A stretch of 49,070 nucleotides of DNA from Methylophilus sp. (GCF_008015755.1 NZ_SSGF01000014.1:1-49070), one strand, 5' to 3'; shown: positions 8,024-17,156, counted from the first letter of the stretch. Notes: a model not told the origin generated them from the letters alone. Numbers and translations: made by a program.

Positions 8024-8746
8024 TTAGTAGCGGGTGGTGAGTGCAGTCCACCATTCAGGCGTGATATCTAACAATCTGTTTTCGATGGATTTATCAGTGC
8101 CGGTCAGCATGAACGTGCCTAGCACCAATAGCAGCACCCCCAGTACTTTTTTGCCCCACTGACCAGTGGTCATCAATTTGCCACGGGTGCGGTTGAGGGT
8201 GCTGCGCGAGGTGTATCCTAATAATACCAACGGTATGCCTGCGCCCAAGCCGAACAGCAACATGCTCAGGGCTACTTGGGCAAAGTGTCCACCTTGACTG
8301 GCCAAGGCGAGGGTTGCCCCCATCACCGGGCCGATGCAAGGCGTCCACACTAATCCTAACAGCAATCCCAAACTAAATTGACCGGCCAGACTTTGGCCTG
8401 ATATCCGCTCAAGTAGCCTATTGCCCCATTGGCTCAGGCCGCCCAAGCCACTGCTAAAACGGGCTTGCAGGCCGCCAGATAACAACAAGACCCCAAACAC
8501 GATCATCACCAGTGCTCCGGTCCAGCGGAAGGTTTCCTGACTGAACCCCAGACTACTGCCTACGCTCGCAAGCAGAATGCCGATCAGCGTGAATGCGCTG
8601 GTGAGTCCAGCGGCAATTAGCCAAGGGCCTGCTCGATGGGTGCTCAGAGACCCACCGACGATGATGGGAATCAGTGGTAGCACACAGGGTGAGAGTGTGG
8701 ACAGCATGCCAGCCAGGAGGCTGAGTAATAAGTGAGAGGTATGCAT
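8024..8746 (-). CDS. CcdA/DsbD-type transmembrane thiol-reductant carrier
   Basis: A 240-residue polytopic protein with six predicted helices. Conserved Cys residues sit in LSPCVLPLIP (C21, helix 1) and VWTPCIGPVMG (helix 4). This is the hallmark of the CcdA/DsbD-beta family (PF02683), which moves reducing equivalents from cytoplasmic thioredoxin to periplasmic thiol proteins. The ATG at 8746 lies 7 bases after the stop of the thioredoxin gene, so the two are translationally coupled; a longer frame start inside the thioredoxin gene was rejected. The neighbour at 8754 is its obvious partner. The role could be cytochrome c maturation, metal-centre assembly or general periplasmic reduction. Confidence 0.88.
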   Translation of the reverse strand: MHTSHLLLSLLAGMLSTLSPCVLPLIPIIVGGSLSTHRAGPWLIAAGLTSAFTLIGILLASVGSSLGFSQETFRWTGALVMIVFGVLLLSGGLQARFSSGLGGLSQWGNRLLERISGQSLAGQFSLGLLLGLVWTPCIGPVMGATLALASQGGHFAQVALSMLLFGLGAGIPLVLLGYTSRSTLNRTRGKLMTTGQWGKKVLGVLLLVLGTFMLTGTDKSIENRLLDITPEWWTALTTRY

Positions 8747-8753
8747 GTCAGGC

Positions 8754-9125
8754 TTATTCTGTTGCTTTGAGCACAGACGCAATCGCACTGGTACTGGTGG
8801 CACCGATGCTGCGTGAGACTTCTTTACCATGTTTAAAGGCCACAATCGTACTTTGACGATTGATTTTTAGGCCAGCTAATACTGTTTTTTGGCTATCGAA
8901 GTCTATTTCGTAAATGGTGAGTGCCTGGTACTCGGGTTGCAGGCTCAATGCTTTGAGCAGGGGTTTTTGCGCGCGACAGGTGGGGCACCACGGCGCATGC
9001 GCCGCAACAACCATGGCTTCACCGGCTTTCATTTTCTGGTCAAACTCGGCAGCATTAAAGGGGGTTACTTCAGCCTGAGCCAAGCTAGAAAATAGTAGCA
9101 GCGCGCTCAATAAAAAAGGTTTCAT
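8754..9125 (-). CDS. Periplasmic thioredoxin-like protein (WCPTC)
   Basis: A 123-residue protein with a clean Sec signal peptide (cleavage after AQA, residue 18) and a thioredoxin fold. The redox motif is W46-C47-P48-T49-C50 and the later cis-Pro-like region reads RQSTIVAF. The ATG at 9125 was chosen because GAGGAG lies immediately upstream and the signal peptide begins there; the longer frame to 9197 has neither. It is followed within 7 bases by a CcdA-like carrier, which probably keeps it reduced. The upstream small YHS-like gene is probably in the same operon. In the usual cis-Pro position (TP) this protein appears to have an S-T pair; this might tune substrate choice. Confidence 0.87.
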   Translation of the reverse strand: MKPFLLSALLLFSSLAQAEVTPFNAAEFDQKMKAGEAMVVAAHAPWCPTCRAQKPLLKALSLQPEYQALTIYEIDFDSQKTVLAGLKINRQSTIVAFKHGKEVSRSIGATSTSAIASVLKATE

Positions 9126-9218
9126 ATGATTCTCCTCTGGGTGTATGTGAGTATTGGTCGCTTCAATCAGAGCATCCTTACAAAAAAAGCGTCTCATTTT
9201 GAGACGCTTTTGCCGAAT

Positions 9219-9491
9219 TTATTTGACACTGCCGTTGAGCACCTTGGGATAAAAAGCCGCTGCCTTGTCTACAAATTTTTGTTTGTCTTTGCTGTCTAGA
9301 AAAACCTGTTTTGCTTCTGCATTGCCAAAACAGAGCGTGTTGCCCTTAAACGTTTCATTGATGGTGCAATCAGCGTTGACGATCACACCTTTGGTGAGTC
9401 CGGTCGTACAACGGTTTCCAAATTCGCCTGCGTTGACCGAGAGGCTTAAGCCCATGAAGGCGAGGAAGGTGAGAGGGGATAGTTTATGCAT
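9219..9491 (-). CDS. Small secreted YHS-like Cys-containing protein
   Basis: A 90-residue protein with a Sec signal peptide (cleavage after VNA, about residue 21). The mature part has three Cys in a pattern CTTGLTKG-x(5)-DC-x(10)-LCFGNAEAKQVFL, ending in a helix with FVDKAAAFY. The CFGNAEAKQVFL segment resembles YHS-type domains, whose Cys residues can bind copper or other metals. The assignment is by motif resemblance only. It precedes the thioredoxin and CcdA-like genes on the same strand with 93 bases between, suggesting a thiol or metal handling operon. AGGAG is correctly spaced before the ATG. CRP/FNR-like palindromes lie about 140-160 bp upstream. Confidence 0.65.
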   Translation of the reverse strand: MHKLSPLTFLAFMGLSLSVNAGEFGNRCTTGLTKGVIVNADCTINETFKGNTLCFGNAEAKQVFLDSKDKQKFVDKAAAFYPKVLNGSVK

Positions 9492-9627
9492 GATTTTCTC
9501 CTGAGTGTCATTGAGTGGGGTATGTGATGGTCAATGGCACGGCAGGTTGCAATGATGGCTGACTTCACACACAGGTCCAGCATACGGGGGAGATGAACAG
9601 GGGCTTGGTAACATCCGTCACCAAGTA

Positions 9628-9650
9628 TTGATCTACGTGATCAATATCAC
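9628..9650. promoter_or_regulatory. Overlapping CRP/FNR-like palindromes
   Basis: Two overlapping inverted repeats are seen: TTGATC-N5-GATCAA at 9628-9644 and GTGAT-N4-ATCAC at 9637-9650. The second has the exact 14-bp geometry of FNR/CRP-family sites (xxGAT-N4-ATCxx). They lie between the thiol gene set (start 9491) and the end of the DUF389 gene, so they would act on the thiol genes. The regulator's identity is inference. Confidence 0.4.
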
Positions 9651-9719
9651 ACAGACAGTACAAATGATTTTGCTGTTTTAGCGCGCAATGCCGCTAGACA
9701 CTGCACGTCTTTTTTAAAA

Positions 9720-11090
9720 TCAATGATGCATTTCGACCACCAACTTGATGGCATTGATTTTCATGCGCGCTAGAATCCACGCTTTGATCCTGGCTTGGTC
9801 CCGCTTTGTAAGCGCTTTTGATGTACTGATATTGAGTACCATCACCACATCATCGCTCACGCCATCTTTCTCGCTCCAGTGTGTGGCTTGTGAAAACCAT
9901 ATCTCAACAATTTGAGGGTAGAGGGTACGCAACTCATGCGGCACCTGCTGCATCTGAGCCTGCAGTCCTTGTTGATGCGCCAGTGCTGCCGATAGCTTTT
10001 GAATGGTCTTGTCCTTTTGCTCAAGCGATTGCTGGCTGGCAAGGTAGAGATCATTGAGCACGCCAGTCTTCAAGGTCGTGACATCAATGTGTTGCTGGTT
10101 TGCCTGCTGATGTACGATCAACTTGGCCTGCGCTAAACCAGCCTCCGCTAACTGTGCAGAAATGGCCGCCAGTTTGGGTTTACTCAGATATTCCCCAATC
10201 ACGGTGATCTCAATCGTTTTGGTTTTAGGCTCAATCTCAGACTGAGTGACATAAGTTTGCTCGCTGGCAATTTTTTGCTGCACAAAAGTCGCTGCCTGGG
10301 TTTTGAATACCTCATTTTGCACCAGTACATAAGCTAAATAAATGCTGGGAACCAGAGTGAGCAGTGCGACAGCAAACACATAGCGTTTGACGTGCGTGGT
10401 GGTTTTTTCATCCACAAACCGCTTTTTCTGCACATGAACCGCCCGAATGACCACCGCGGATGACAATGCAATGAACACACAGTTAATGGTAAATAGATAG
10501 AAAGCACCGCCAAAATAAGCCCAATTGCCATTGGCAATTCCGTATCCGGCTGTGCACAAGGGAGGCATCAGCGCTGTGGCGATGGCGACGCCGGGAATCA
10601 CATTGGTTTTCTGTTTGCGCGTTGCGCCAACCATGCCGGCCAGCCCGCCGAACAATGCGATGAGTACATCCCATATCGTCGGCGTCGTTCTCGCCAGCAG
10701 TTCCGATTGCGCTTGCGTGAGCGGGCTGATCGCAAAGTAAAGCGTGGAGGTTAGCAGGCTGGCGACTGCAGCAATCGCCAGATGTTTGAGCGAGGCTCTG
10801 ATTAAGTCAAAGTCATAAATGCCAACGCCATAGCCGACGCCCATAATAGGCCCCATTAATGGTGAGATCAGCATTGCACCAATGACAACAGCGGTTGAGT
10901 TGACATTGAGCCCTATCGCTGCAATGAAAATGGCGAACATCAGCACCCAAAGATTGCTGCCCCGCATACTGATCCCATTGCGCAAGCCTTGATCAATCTC
11001 TGCGTCTTCGGCTTTGTCTTCTCTCAAGCTCAACAGGGTTGAAAAATATTCACGCAGGCCGAAAGAGTTGAGTTGTTTAATATGCATCAT
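9720..11090 (-). CDS. DUF389 membrane protein
   Basis: A 456-residue protein. The N-terminal half carries several membrane helices with the DUF389 (TIGR00341) core: LRNGISMRGSNLWVLMFAIF, GLNVNSTAVVIGAMLISPLMGPIMG and GVAIATALMPPLCTAGYG. The C-terminal half (from about residue 235) is largely soluble, with two ferredoxin-like or mechanosensitive-type segments (TIEITVIGEYLSKPKLAA). The function of the family is unknown; an ion-transport role is often assumed. It lies downstream of a ClC channel and a putative Na+/H+ antiporter on the same strand, which supports such a role. The ATG at 11090 was chosen; an in-frame GTG at 11171 would sit 19 bases after the ClC stop but adds an atypical N-terminus. 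Confidence 0.85.
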   Translation of the reverse strand: MMHIKQLNSFGLREYFSTLLSLREDKAEDAEIDQGLRNGISMRGSNLWVLMFAIFIAAIGLNVNSTAVVIGAMLISPLMGPIMGVGYGVGIYDFDLIRASLKHLAIAAVASLLTSTLYFAISPLTQAQSELLARTTPTIWDVLIALFGGLAGMVGATRKQKTNVIPGVAIATALMPPLCTAGYGIANGNWAYFGGAFYLFTINCVFIALSSAVVIRAVHVQKKRFVDEKTTTHVKRYVFAVALLTLVPSIYLAYVLVQNEVFKTQAATFVQQKIASEQTYVTQSEIEPKTKTIEITVIGEYLSKPKLAAISAQLAEAGLAQAKLIVHQQANQQHIDVTTLKTGVLNDLYLASQQSLEQKDKTIQKLSAALAHQQGLQAQMQQVPHELRTLYPQIVEIWFSQATHWSEKDGVSDDVVMVLNISTSKALTKRDQARIKAWILARMKINAIKLVVEMHH

Positions 11091-11190
11091 CGTTGACTTC
11101 AAAAATATTGATAGGAGGCCCTGGCGGTTGATACTAGGCTGATAAAGTATAGCCTGTTTAAAATGGTTCACTCACGTAGTGCACTCAGGG

Positions 11191-12489
11191 CTATTTTTTG
11201 ACAAGTTGAATCGCTAGGATTGAGTAGAGGGGACGGCTGAATATTCTTGAAGTCACGGTGGCCATGAGCGAAACGGCCATTAAACTAATCACCATTTCGT
11301 GTCCGTCTATCATCTCCATCACGATGATAAAAGAGGTAATAGGCGCTTGCGTGACGCCCGCCAGAAAGCCTGCCATACACAAAGCACTGAAAGCAATTGC
11401 GATGTCGTGGTATTGCAGCACTGAAGATAAGTCATAGCCGATGCCTGCACCAATTGAAAGTGCCGGGGCAAATATGCCGCCAAGGATACCACTGAGGTAG
11501 GTGAACATCGTGGATAGATATTTAACCAGCGGGTAATACCAGGTTTCATTAATCGAGCCATTGAGCATGGCTTTGGTGAGTAAATAGCCTGAGCCATTAG
11601 CAGCGCCGTGACTGACAATCCCCAAACTCGCAACTATCAGTGCGCAGACGCCTGTCCAGTAGAGTGGATGGCGGGTTCTGAATGTAGTGATTCTGCCTGG
11701 TAATTGTTCTGTGAACGCTATGATTGTTCGGCTAAACATCCCCCCGGACACCCCACAGACCAGCCCGCAAATCAAGACGGGCAGCATGATCTCAGTATGA
11801 ATAGCCCCGACATTTAAACTGCCAAAATAGGTGTAATTGCCCTGCAATGACATGGAGACCAACCCCGACAATACAATCGCGGTAATCATCACACCGTTGG
11901 TTTTTTGTTCAAATTTGCGGCTGAGTTCTTCAATGGCAAACACAATGCCTGCCAGGGGCGTGTTAAATGCCGCTGAGATTCCGGCAGCCCCGCCAGCCAG
12001 AATCAGATGTTTAGGATCTACATAAAAATGGGCCGGGAAGTATTTTCGAAACGCATGCATGATGCTGGCGCCGACCTGCACCGAAGGGCCCTCTCTCCCT
12101 GCCGAGAAACCTGCGGCCAGCCCCATGGAGACAAACAGCATTTTTGTGAGCGCAATTTTGATTGACACCAAATGACTGATGGATTGGTGTTCTTCATATT
12201 GCAAGGCAGCGATCGTTTGCGGGATGCCGCTGCCTGCCGCGCCGGATACCCATGTGCGGGTGAACCAGACGATCAATATGCCGACTGCGGGCATGATACA
12301 CAGCGGGAGCCACCAGAGGGCTAATTGTGTGTCATAAAAAAATGCAGTCGCACGCTCGGTGGCCCGGGCAAACAATACGATGACTAACCCTGTGACTGCC
12401 GCCGCCGACCAGACAATCATCCTGCCTATCCAGACGTGGAAGTTCACCAGCGGCATTGATGAAAAGAGATCCTTGAATGCTTTGAGCAT
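11191..12489 (-). CDS. ClC-family chloride channel/antiporter
   Basis: A 432-residue protein with the ClC selectivity motifs: GSGIPQ near residue 88, GREGPSVQVGA with the gating glutamate near 125, and GIFAPALSIGAGIGYD near 330. ClC proteins conduct Cl- or exchange Cl-/H+ in the inner membrane and help in acid and osmotic response. There is no CBS domain, so it is of the short prokaryotic type. It is 71 bases downstream of the putative antiporter and precedes DUF389, suggesting one operon for ion and pH homeostasis. The ATG is at 12489. Confidence 0.92.
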   Translation of the reverse strand: MLKAFKDLFSSMPLVNFHVWIGRMIVWSAAAVTGLVIVLFARATERATAFFYDTQLALWWLPLCIMPAVGILIVWFTRTWVSGAAGSGIPQTIAALQYEEHQSISHLVSIKIALTKMLFVSMGLAAGFSAGREGPSVQVGASIMHAFRKYFPAHFYVDPKHLILAGGAAGISAAFNTPLAGIVFAIEELSRKFEQKTNGVMITAIVLSGLVSMSLQGNYTYFGSLNVGAIHTEIMLPVLICGLVCGVSGGMFSRTIIAFTEQLPGRITTFRTRHPLYWTGVCALIVASLGIVSHGAANGSGYLLTKAMLNGSINETWYYPLVKYLSTMFTYLSGILGGIFAPALSIGAGIGYDLSSVLQYHDIAIAFSALCMAGFLAGVTQAPITSFIIVMEMIDGHEMVISLMAVSLMATVTSRIFSRPLYSILAIQLVKK

Positions 12490-12560
12490 ACTGGGCTTGA
12501 GGCTTCAACATGCGCTGATAACAATCAGCGCAAGGTTAGGGTGGTTTGCACGCATGTTGC

Positions 12561-13823
12561 TTAAAAGAAAAAGAACAAGCTCATGGCAATCAGTGTCGGT
12601 GGCAGTGCGCCCAACAGCAAACCGATTGCGCCAATCGATTCCTCAGAGAATCCGCTCTTTAACAAGGCAGCGCCTGCTGGGTTGGGGGCATTCGCAATCA
12701 CTGTTAAGCCACCGCCTGAGACCGCACCGGCAACCAGCATATATTTGGCTTCATCAGAGATAGGCGTAATCAGGGATCCCAGATAAGTCAATGCTGCGTT
12801 GTCCGTGATCGCGGTCAATGCGGTGGTGCCTAAAAACAAGGCCACAGGTTGCAGGCGGGAAACGATGGGCTGTAGCCACCAGTCCTGCAAGCCGCCCAAC
12901 ACCACCAGGCCTGCCAGGAAAAATCCAACCAGCAGACCTTCTTTAAGAATCAAGGGGGTTTGGTAGCGTTCGTAGGCCTGGGTGAATCCCAGAAACAGCA
13001 TGAATAGCCCAATAAAAATCACTGGATGATGGGCAAATACCACTACGCCAAACAAAAATAACAGGTGGATGATGCTGATGGCCAGCGGCACATCGGGCTG
13101 GCGGGCAACCTCTTTGGCAGACAGATGCTTGAGGTGTTTGTGCAATAGCAGCACAATGATCGTCGCATTGATAAACACGGCGATGGTCGCTTTCCAGCCG
13201 AAATTTACCGCCATAAACAACGTATCCCATTGCCAGGTCGTCGCGACCATTAACACCGGCGGCGCGGCATAAGAGGTCAGCGTGCCGCCAATCGACACAT
13301 TGACAAACAACCCGCCGAGCGCCAGATATTTCAGCCATTCTGGCAAGGCTTGCTTAAACACCAACGGCGCCAGCAACAGCGCCGCCAACGTCATGGCAGC
13401 AGGTTCTGTAATCAATGAGCCTAGCAAGGGGATCAACGCCAGGCCCAGCCATGTCTGGCCGATTATTGACTGAATAGGCAGTATGCGCGAGACCGATAAC
13501 ACAGTTTGACGGATCACTGATAACACGGGATTGGACGCCGCCACCACCATCACTACAAAGACAAATAATGGCTCGGTGTAATGTCTGGATTCTATGTAGT
13601 GTATGGCTTCTTCACTGCCATAAAAACTGGCCATGACCGCGACCAATATAAATGCCCAGAAACCGAACACGACCTCGACTTCGCCGAGCAAATGAAATAC
13701 CCCGCTGTGCTTAGGAAACCGGTGCCCTAAATGCTCAATCGATTTGGCGCTGAAGGTATGTATCAATGCCAATGCGAAAATAATCGCGGCGCAGACATTG
13801 AGTGAAATGAAGTTGGTCGGCAT
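12561..13823 (-). CDS. Putative Na+/H+ antiporter (Na_H_antiport_2 / YhfA-like)
   Basis: A 420-residue polytopic protein. Conserved stretches include GLFVNVSIGGTLTSYAAPPVLMVA, GSLITEPAAMTLAALLLAP and TDNAALTYLGS, then AGAVSGGGLTVIANAPNPAGAALL. These resemble the PF07399 family of putative Na+/H+ antiporters in the ion-transporter superfamily with NhaD/ArsB-like repeats. The paired TEPAAMT and TDNAALT motifs in the two halves are typical of this inverted-repeat fold. Transport specificity is inferred. It is the first gene of a probable three-gene minus-strand operon with ClC and DUF389. Confidence 0.82.
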   Translation of the reverse strand: MPTNFISLNVCAAIIFALALIHTFSAKSIEHLGHRFPKHSGVFHLLGEVEVVFGFWAFILVAVMASFYGSEEAIHYIESRHYTEPLFVFVVMVVAASNPVLSVIRQTVLSVSRILPIQSIIGQTWLGLALIPLLGSLITEPAAMTLAALLLAPLVFKQALPEWLKYLALGGLFVNVSIGGTLTSYAAPPVLMVATTWQWDTLFMAVNFGWKATIAVFINATIIVLLLHKHLKHLSAKEVARQPDVPLAISIIHLLFLFGVVVFAHHPVIFIGLFMLFLGFTQAYERYQTPLILKEGLLVGFFLAGLVVLGGLQDWWLQPIVSRLQPVALFLGTTALTAITDNAALTYLGSLITPISDEAKYMLVAGAVSGGGLTVIANAPNPAGAALLKSGFSEESIGAIGLLLGALPPTLIAMSLFFFF

Positions 13824-13969
13824 GAATAATGTTTTCTTGAACGTGAATCAATATTTTTAGTGTACACGGTCTCAAAAGAAGGCCGTAAAAATCTTTAGCA
13901 CCATGCTTGTGGGCTTGAATGCTCAGTCCTAAGAATGACCGACTAGCCTTGGTGTGGCGACGCGTGCAC

Positions 13970-14185
13970 TTAATGTGGCATGGCCTGGGCCGCGTGATCA
14001 TCTGCCTGATCAAGGGAATGGGCCTCTAAAGAAACAGCAGCATGCTCCATTCGCGCTGGCTGGGGCATATCTGCGCTTCTGGGCAGTGCTTGATTCTCTT
14101 CAATGGCATAAGCACACATTAATACGCCGCCTAAAATAAAGCTGAGTATGGTGAAGAACAGCACATTCTCATTCAAAAACCGCAT
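13970..14185 (-). CDS. Small single-span membrane protein of unknown function
   Basis: A 71-residue protein not recognised as a family. One membrane helix (about residues 8-28, VLFFTILSFILGGVLMCAYA) is followed by an acidic and His-containing tail with four Met-Pro/Met-Glu/His motifs (SADMPQPARMEH, DDHAAQAMPH). The Met/His-rich tail could bind metal, which is speculative. The start at 14185 is preferred because GGAG lies 8 bases upstream; an ATG at 14200 is possible. It lies alone between the antiporter and SulP genes, and low-level annotation confidence applies to whether it is translated. Confidence 0.5.
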   Translation of the reverse strand: MRFLNENVLFFTILSFILGGVLMCAYAIEENQALPRSADMPQPARMEHAAVSLEAHSLDQADDHAAQAMPH

Positions 14186-14591
14186 TTTTTCGATCTCCAT
14201 GCCATCCCTTTTGGGGGCTTTATCCATGCAACTGCAGAAGTCTCGCGTGGTTGTCATAGAGTCATTACACGCTTGATTGACTAACTTATTTATATAAATA
14301 TATCAAATAATGCTGCAGACATACAAACAATTCAAAGGCGATGCGTTTGACGGCACATGTGGCTCGTCTGGATGAAGCAGACGCATGGTTGGCGCTTAGA
14401 ATTGATTTTGTCACGGACATGCGTCACGTTTATAATCTGCTAAACAATCAAGCGCGATACCCATGTAAATTGCTTATCCCTCTGCTTTAGGCCCGATTTT
14501 CCAGGCTGCGCAATCACCGCTATTTTCTGTTTTTCACATGACATGATGCCATGCGCGTACGCTTGGGATTAAAGATTGATTGGAGTTTCGC
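14186..14591. other. Intergenic region upstream of the SulP gene
   Basis: About 400 bases between the divergent small membrane protein and the SulP gene. The left third is AT rich (TTTATATAAATATATC near 14288-14303) and could hold promoters. A small hairpin GTCTG-N7-CAGAC lies near 14370-14386. Nothing else recognisable is seen. Confidence 0.5.
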
Positions 14592-16127
14592 ATGTTGTCG
14601 ATACAACCTTCACCCACTCGATTTGATGAGATTAAGGTGAACCTTTTAAGTGGTTTAACCGTGGCGTTGGCCATGGTGCCAGAGGCGATTGCCTTTGCCT
14701 TGATTGCCCATGTTTCACCGTTAACCGGCCTGTATGCGGCCGTGTTAGTGTCGTTTATTACCGCGGCATTTGGCGGGCGGCCTGGCATGATTTCGGGCGC
14801 GGCAGGCGCTTTGGCCGTGGTGATGGTGGCATTGGTGGTGCAGCATGGCGTGCAATACCTGTTTGCTACCATCGTTTTGATGGGGCTGTTGCAAATCTTG
14901 TTTGCGGTGGCCAAACTCGGCAAGTTTATCCGCATGGTGCCGCATCCGGTGATGCTTGGCTTTGTGAATGGATTGGCGATTGTGATTTTTCTTGCACAGT
15001 TTGGTCACTTTAAAACGACGAACGCCGACGGTGGGGTCGTCTGGATCACCGGCAGTGCCTTATATGTCATGATCGGCTTAATTGCCGCCACCATGGCGAT
15101 TATTTACGTATTGCCAAGGTTCACTAAAGCCGTTCCCTCAACCCTGGTGGCGATTATCGCGGTGACGCTGAGCGTGATTTACTTTGGATTGGACACGAAA
15201 ACGGTCGGCGACTTGGGTTCGATTGCAGGCGGCTTGCCAAGCTTTCACCTCCCGCAAGTGCCTTGGACTTTGGAAACCTTATATATCATCTTTCCTTATG
15301 CCTTGATCCTGGCCGCAGTGGGCTTGATTGAAACACTACTCACCCTCAATCTGATTGATGAAATGACAGACACGCGTGGTCGCCCGAACAAAGAGGCACT
15401 CGCGCAGGGGGCGGCTAATATCATCACCGCATTATTTGGCGGTATGGGGGGCTGTGCCATGATTGGCCAGAGCATGATTAATATCGGTAATGGCGCCTTG
15501 CAGCGGCTATCAGGCATTGCCACCTCCCTCTTTCTGCTTTCATTCATCCTTTTTGCCTCCAGATGGATTGAAATGATTCCATTAGCTGCCTTGATAGGTG
15601 TGATGTTTGTGGTGGCTGAAAAAACGTTTGAGTGGGGCACCTTGCAACTGTTTGGCAAAGTGCCCAAACAAGATATTTTTGTCGGCTTGCTGGTAGGCGC
15701 GGTGACAATTGTGGCTGACCTGGCAATCGCCGTGATTGCTGGCGTGATTGTTTCTGCGCTGGTGTTTGCTTGGGAACATGCAAAGAAAATAGCCGTGCAC
15801 AGCGAAGTAAATGACGCCGGGGCTAAAGTCTACGCGCTGCATGGCAGCTTGTTTTTTGCTTCTGTGGCCAACTTTCAGGCGTTGTTCGAGATTGCTGACG
15901 ATCCGGAACAGGTGATTATTGATTTTAAACAAGCGCGTATTGTCGATCATTCTGCGATCGTGGCGATTGACCACCTGGCCTCTAAATATAAAGCAGCAGG
16001 AAAAACATTGCATTTGAAACACCTGAGTGCCGATTGTCAGGAGTTGCTGGAAAATGCGAAGGCTGTGATCGAAGTCAACTTGCTTGAAGACCCAAAATAC
16101 AGAATCTCAGACGATAAACTTGGCTAA
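14592..16127 (+). CDS. SulP-family anion transporter with STAS domain
   Basis: A 511-residue transporter with the SulP core: LLSGLTVALAMVPEAIAFA near residue 20, GLYAAVLVSFITAAFGGRPGMISGAAGA, and a second half with DEMTDTRGRPNKEALAQGAANI and FGGMGGCAMIGQSMIN. A short C-terminal STAS domain starts near residue 410 (VYALHGSLFFASVANF, with VDHSAIVAIDHLA). SulP proteins carry sulfate, bicarbonate or other anions, often with Na+. The short form with compact STAS resembles the bicarbonate (BicA-like) type, but the substrate cannot be fixed from sequence alone. The start is set by GGAG 6 bases before the ATG. The DUF2127 gene follows. Confidence 0.9.
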   Translation: MLSIQPSPTRFDEIKVNLLSGLTVALAMVPEAIAFALIAHVSPLTGLYAAVLVSFITAAFGGRPGMISGAAGALAVVMVALVVQHGVQYLFATIVLMGLLQILFAVAKLGKFIRMVPHPVMLGFVNGLAIVIFLAQFGHFKTTNADGGVVWITGSALYVMIGLIAATMAIIYVLPRFTKAVPSTLVAIIAVTLSVIYFGLDTKTVGDLGSIAGGLPSFHLPQVPWTLETLYIIFPYALILAAVGLIETLLTLNLIDEMTDTRGRPNKEALAQGAANIITALFGGMGGCAMIGQSMINIGNGALQRLSGIATSLFLLSFILFASRWIEMIPLAALIGVMFVVAEKTFEWGTLQLFGKVPKQDIFVGLLVGAVTIVADLAIAVIAGVIVSALVFAWEHAKKIAVHSEVNDAGAKVYALHGSLFFASVANFQALFEIADDPEQVIIDFKQARIVDHSAIVAIDHLASKYKAAGKTLHLKHLSADCQELLENAKAVIEVNLLEDPKYRISDDKLG

Positions 16128-16197
16128 AAATGGATTGCCGTGTTTCTATGAGAGATCAACAGTCATTCAACAACGCATTGGGCACAGGAGCATAGGA

Positions 16198-16656
16198 TTG
16201 AAACTTCAAAATAGCTTAGGTCTTAGAGTCATCGCATTGTTTGAAGGTGCTAAGGCCTTGCTGATGTTGATGACCTTACTCGTTTTTATTTTTGTTTTTC
16301 ATCTCAATGCTGGTGCATTGGCAGAAGCGCTTGTCGGTGAGCTGCATATCAATCCTCAAAATCATTACGTCAGTATGCTGCTCATGCTGGCGGCCCACTT
16401 TAGCCAAGGCGAGCTGATCGCTGCCTGCGTTTGTGCTTTTTTGTATGTGATTATCAAACTGTCTGAGTCTATTGGTCTATGGCACCAGCGCCCATGGGGA
16501 AGAACATTGGGTATCGCCAGTATTGGCGTGCTGATTCCATACGAGGTGTATGCGCTGCTCAATCACTATACGCATTTCAAACTGATCGTGTTGCTCATCA
16601 ATACAGGGATTGTTGTGTATTTATTGATGTTTTTTAATCGACGCGCCGTTCATTAA
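16198..16656 (+). CDS. DUF2127 membrane protein
   Basis: A 152-residue protein with four predicted membrane helices. It starts KLQNSLGLRVIALFEGAKAL and contains LSESIGLWHQRPWGRTLGIAS and IPYEVYALLNH, segments typical of DUF2127 (PF09900). The function is unknown. The TTG at 16198 is preferred because AGGAG lies about 8 bases upstream and the family pattern begins there; the open frame reaches back to an ATG at 16084 inside the SulP gene, but that extension looks non-coding. It is probably co-transcribed with the SulP gene. Confidence 0.7.
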   Translation: MKLQNSLGLRVIALFEGAKALLMLMTLLVFIFVFHLNAGALAEALVGELHINPQNHYVSMLLMLAAHFSQGELIAACVCAFLYVIIKLSESIGLWHQRPWGRTLGIASIGVLIPYEVYALLNHYTHFKLIVLLINTGIVVYLLMFFNRRAVH

Positions 16657-16701
16657 GATCAGCAGCTGTGCAATCTGCATGCCTTGGGGGCTGACTTCCT
16701 C

Positions 16702-17031
16702 TCAGGTGGTCAGGTCACTCGCTGGCGGCGCGTCAGCCAAGCAGGCGGCACCAATCACCATGGCCAGCAGATGGTACAAGTAAGGCACCAAGCCAATCGC
16801 TGCCAATGCGGGCATCAAATCGAACACAAAGGCGACGGAGGGGATGGCGACCAGCCAGTATTTGCCGATGATGTGGCCTCTGATCAGACAGATGGCCCAG
16901 ATCCCCACCATGGACAACCCATACAGTATGGCGTTGTGTGCGATGATGCCAGCGTCCGCTAAACCCGTCGGCAACACCAGCACGAGATAGCTCAGGAGGA
17001 ACAATTTAGTCTTTAACAATGCGTGATACAT
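16702..17031 (-). CDS. Small polytopic membrane protein, unrecognised
   Basis: A 109-residue protein with about four hydrophobic helices (KLFLLSYLVLVLPTG, AILYGLSMVGIWAICLI, YWLVAIPSVAFVFDLMPAL, YLYHLLAMVIGAACL). No family is recognised. It is divergent from the LysR regulator at 17157, the arrangement in which LysR proteins commonly control their neighbour. GAGG lies about 10 bases before the ATG. Confidence 0.65.
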   Translation of the reverse strand: MYHALLKTKLFLLSYLVLVLPTGLADAGIIAHNAILYGLSMVGIWAICLIRGHIIGKYWLVAIPSVAFVFDLMPALAAIGLVPYLYHLLAMVIGAACLADAPPASDLTT

Positions 17032-17078
17032 GGCTCAACATCCTCAGTATGGATTTCACGTTACACATGATTCTTATC

Positions 17079-17089
17079 CTATGGTATAG
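17079..17089. promoter_or_regulatory. Possible LysR operator
   Basis: CTATGGTATAG is an inverted repeat (CTAT-N3-ATAG) in the 125-bp gap between the divergent small membrane protein and the LysR gene. The spacing roughly fits a T-N11/12-A LysR box. Weak evidence. Confidence 0.3.
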
Positions 17090-17156
17090 ATTTCTGGGCA
17101 TAAAATTAGCCATCTAAAGCGCATTTAACTGTTTCTTTTTGGGATACAATCAAGGC

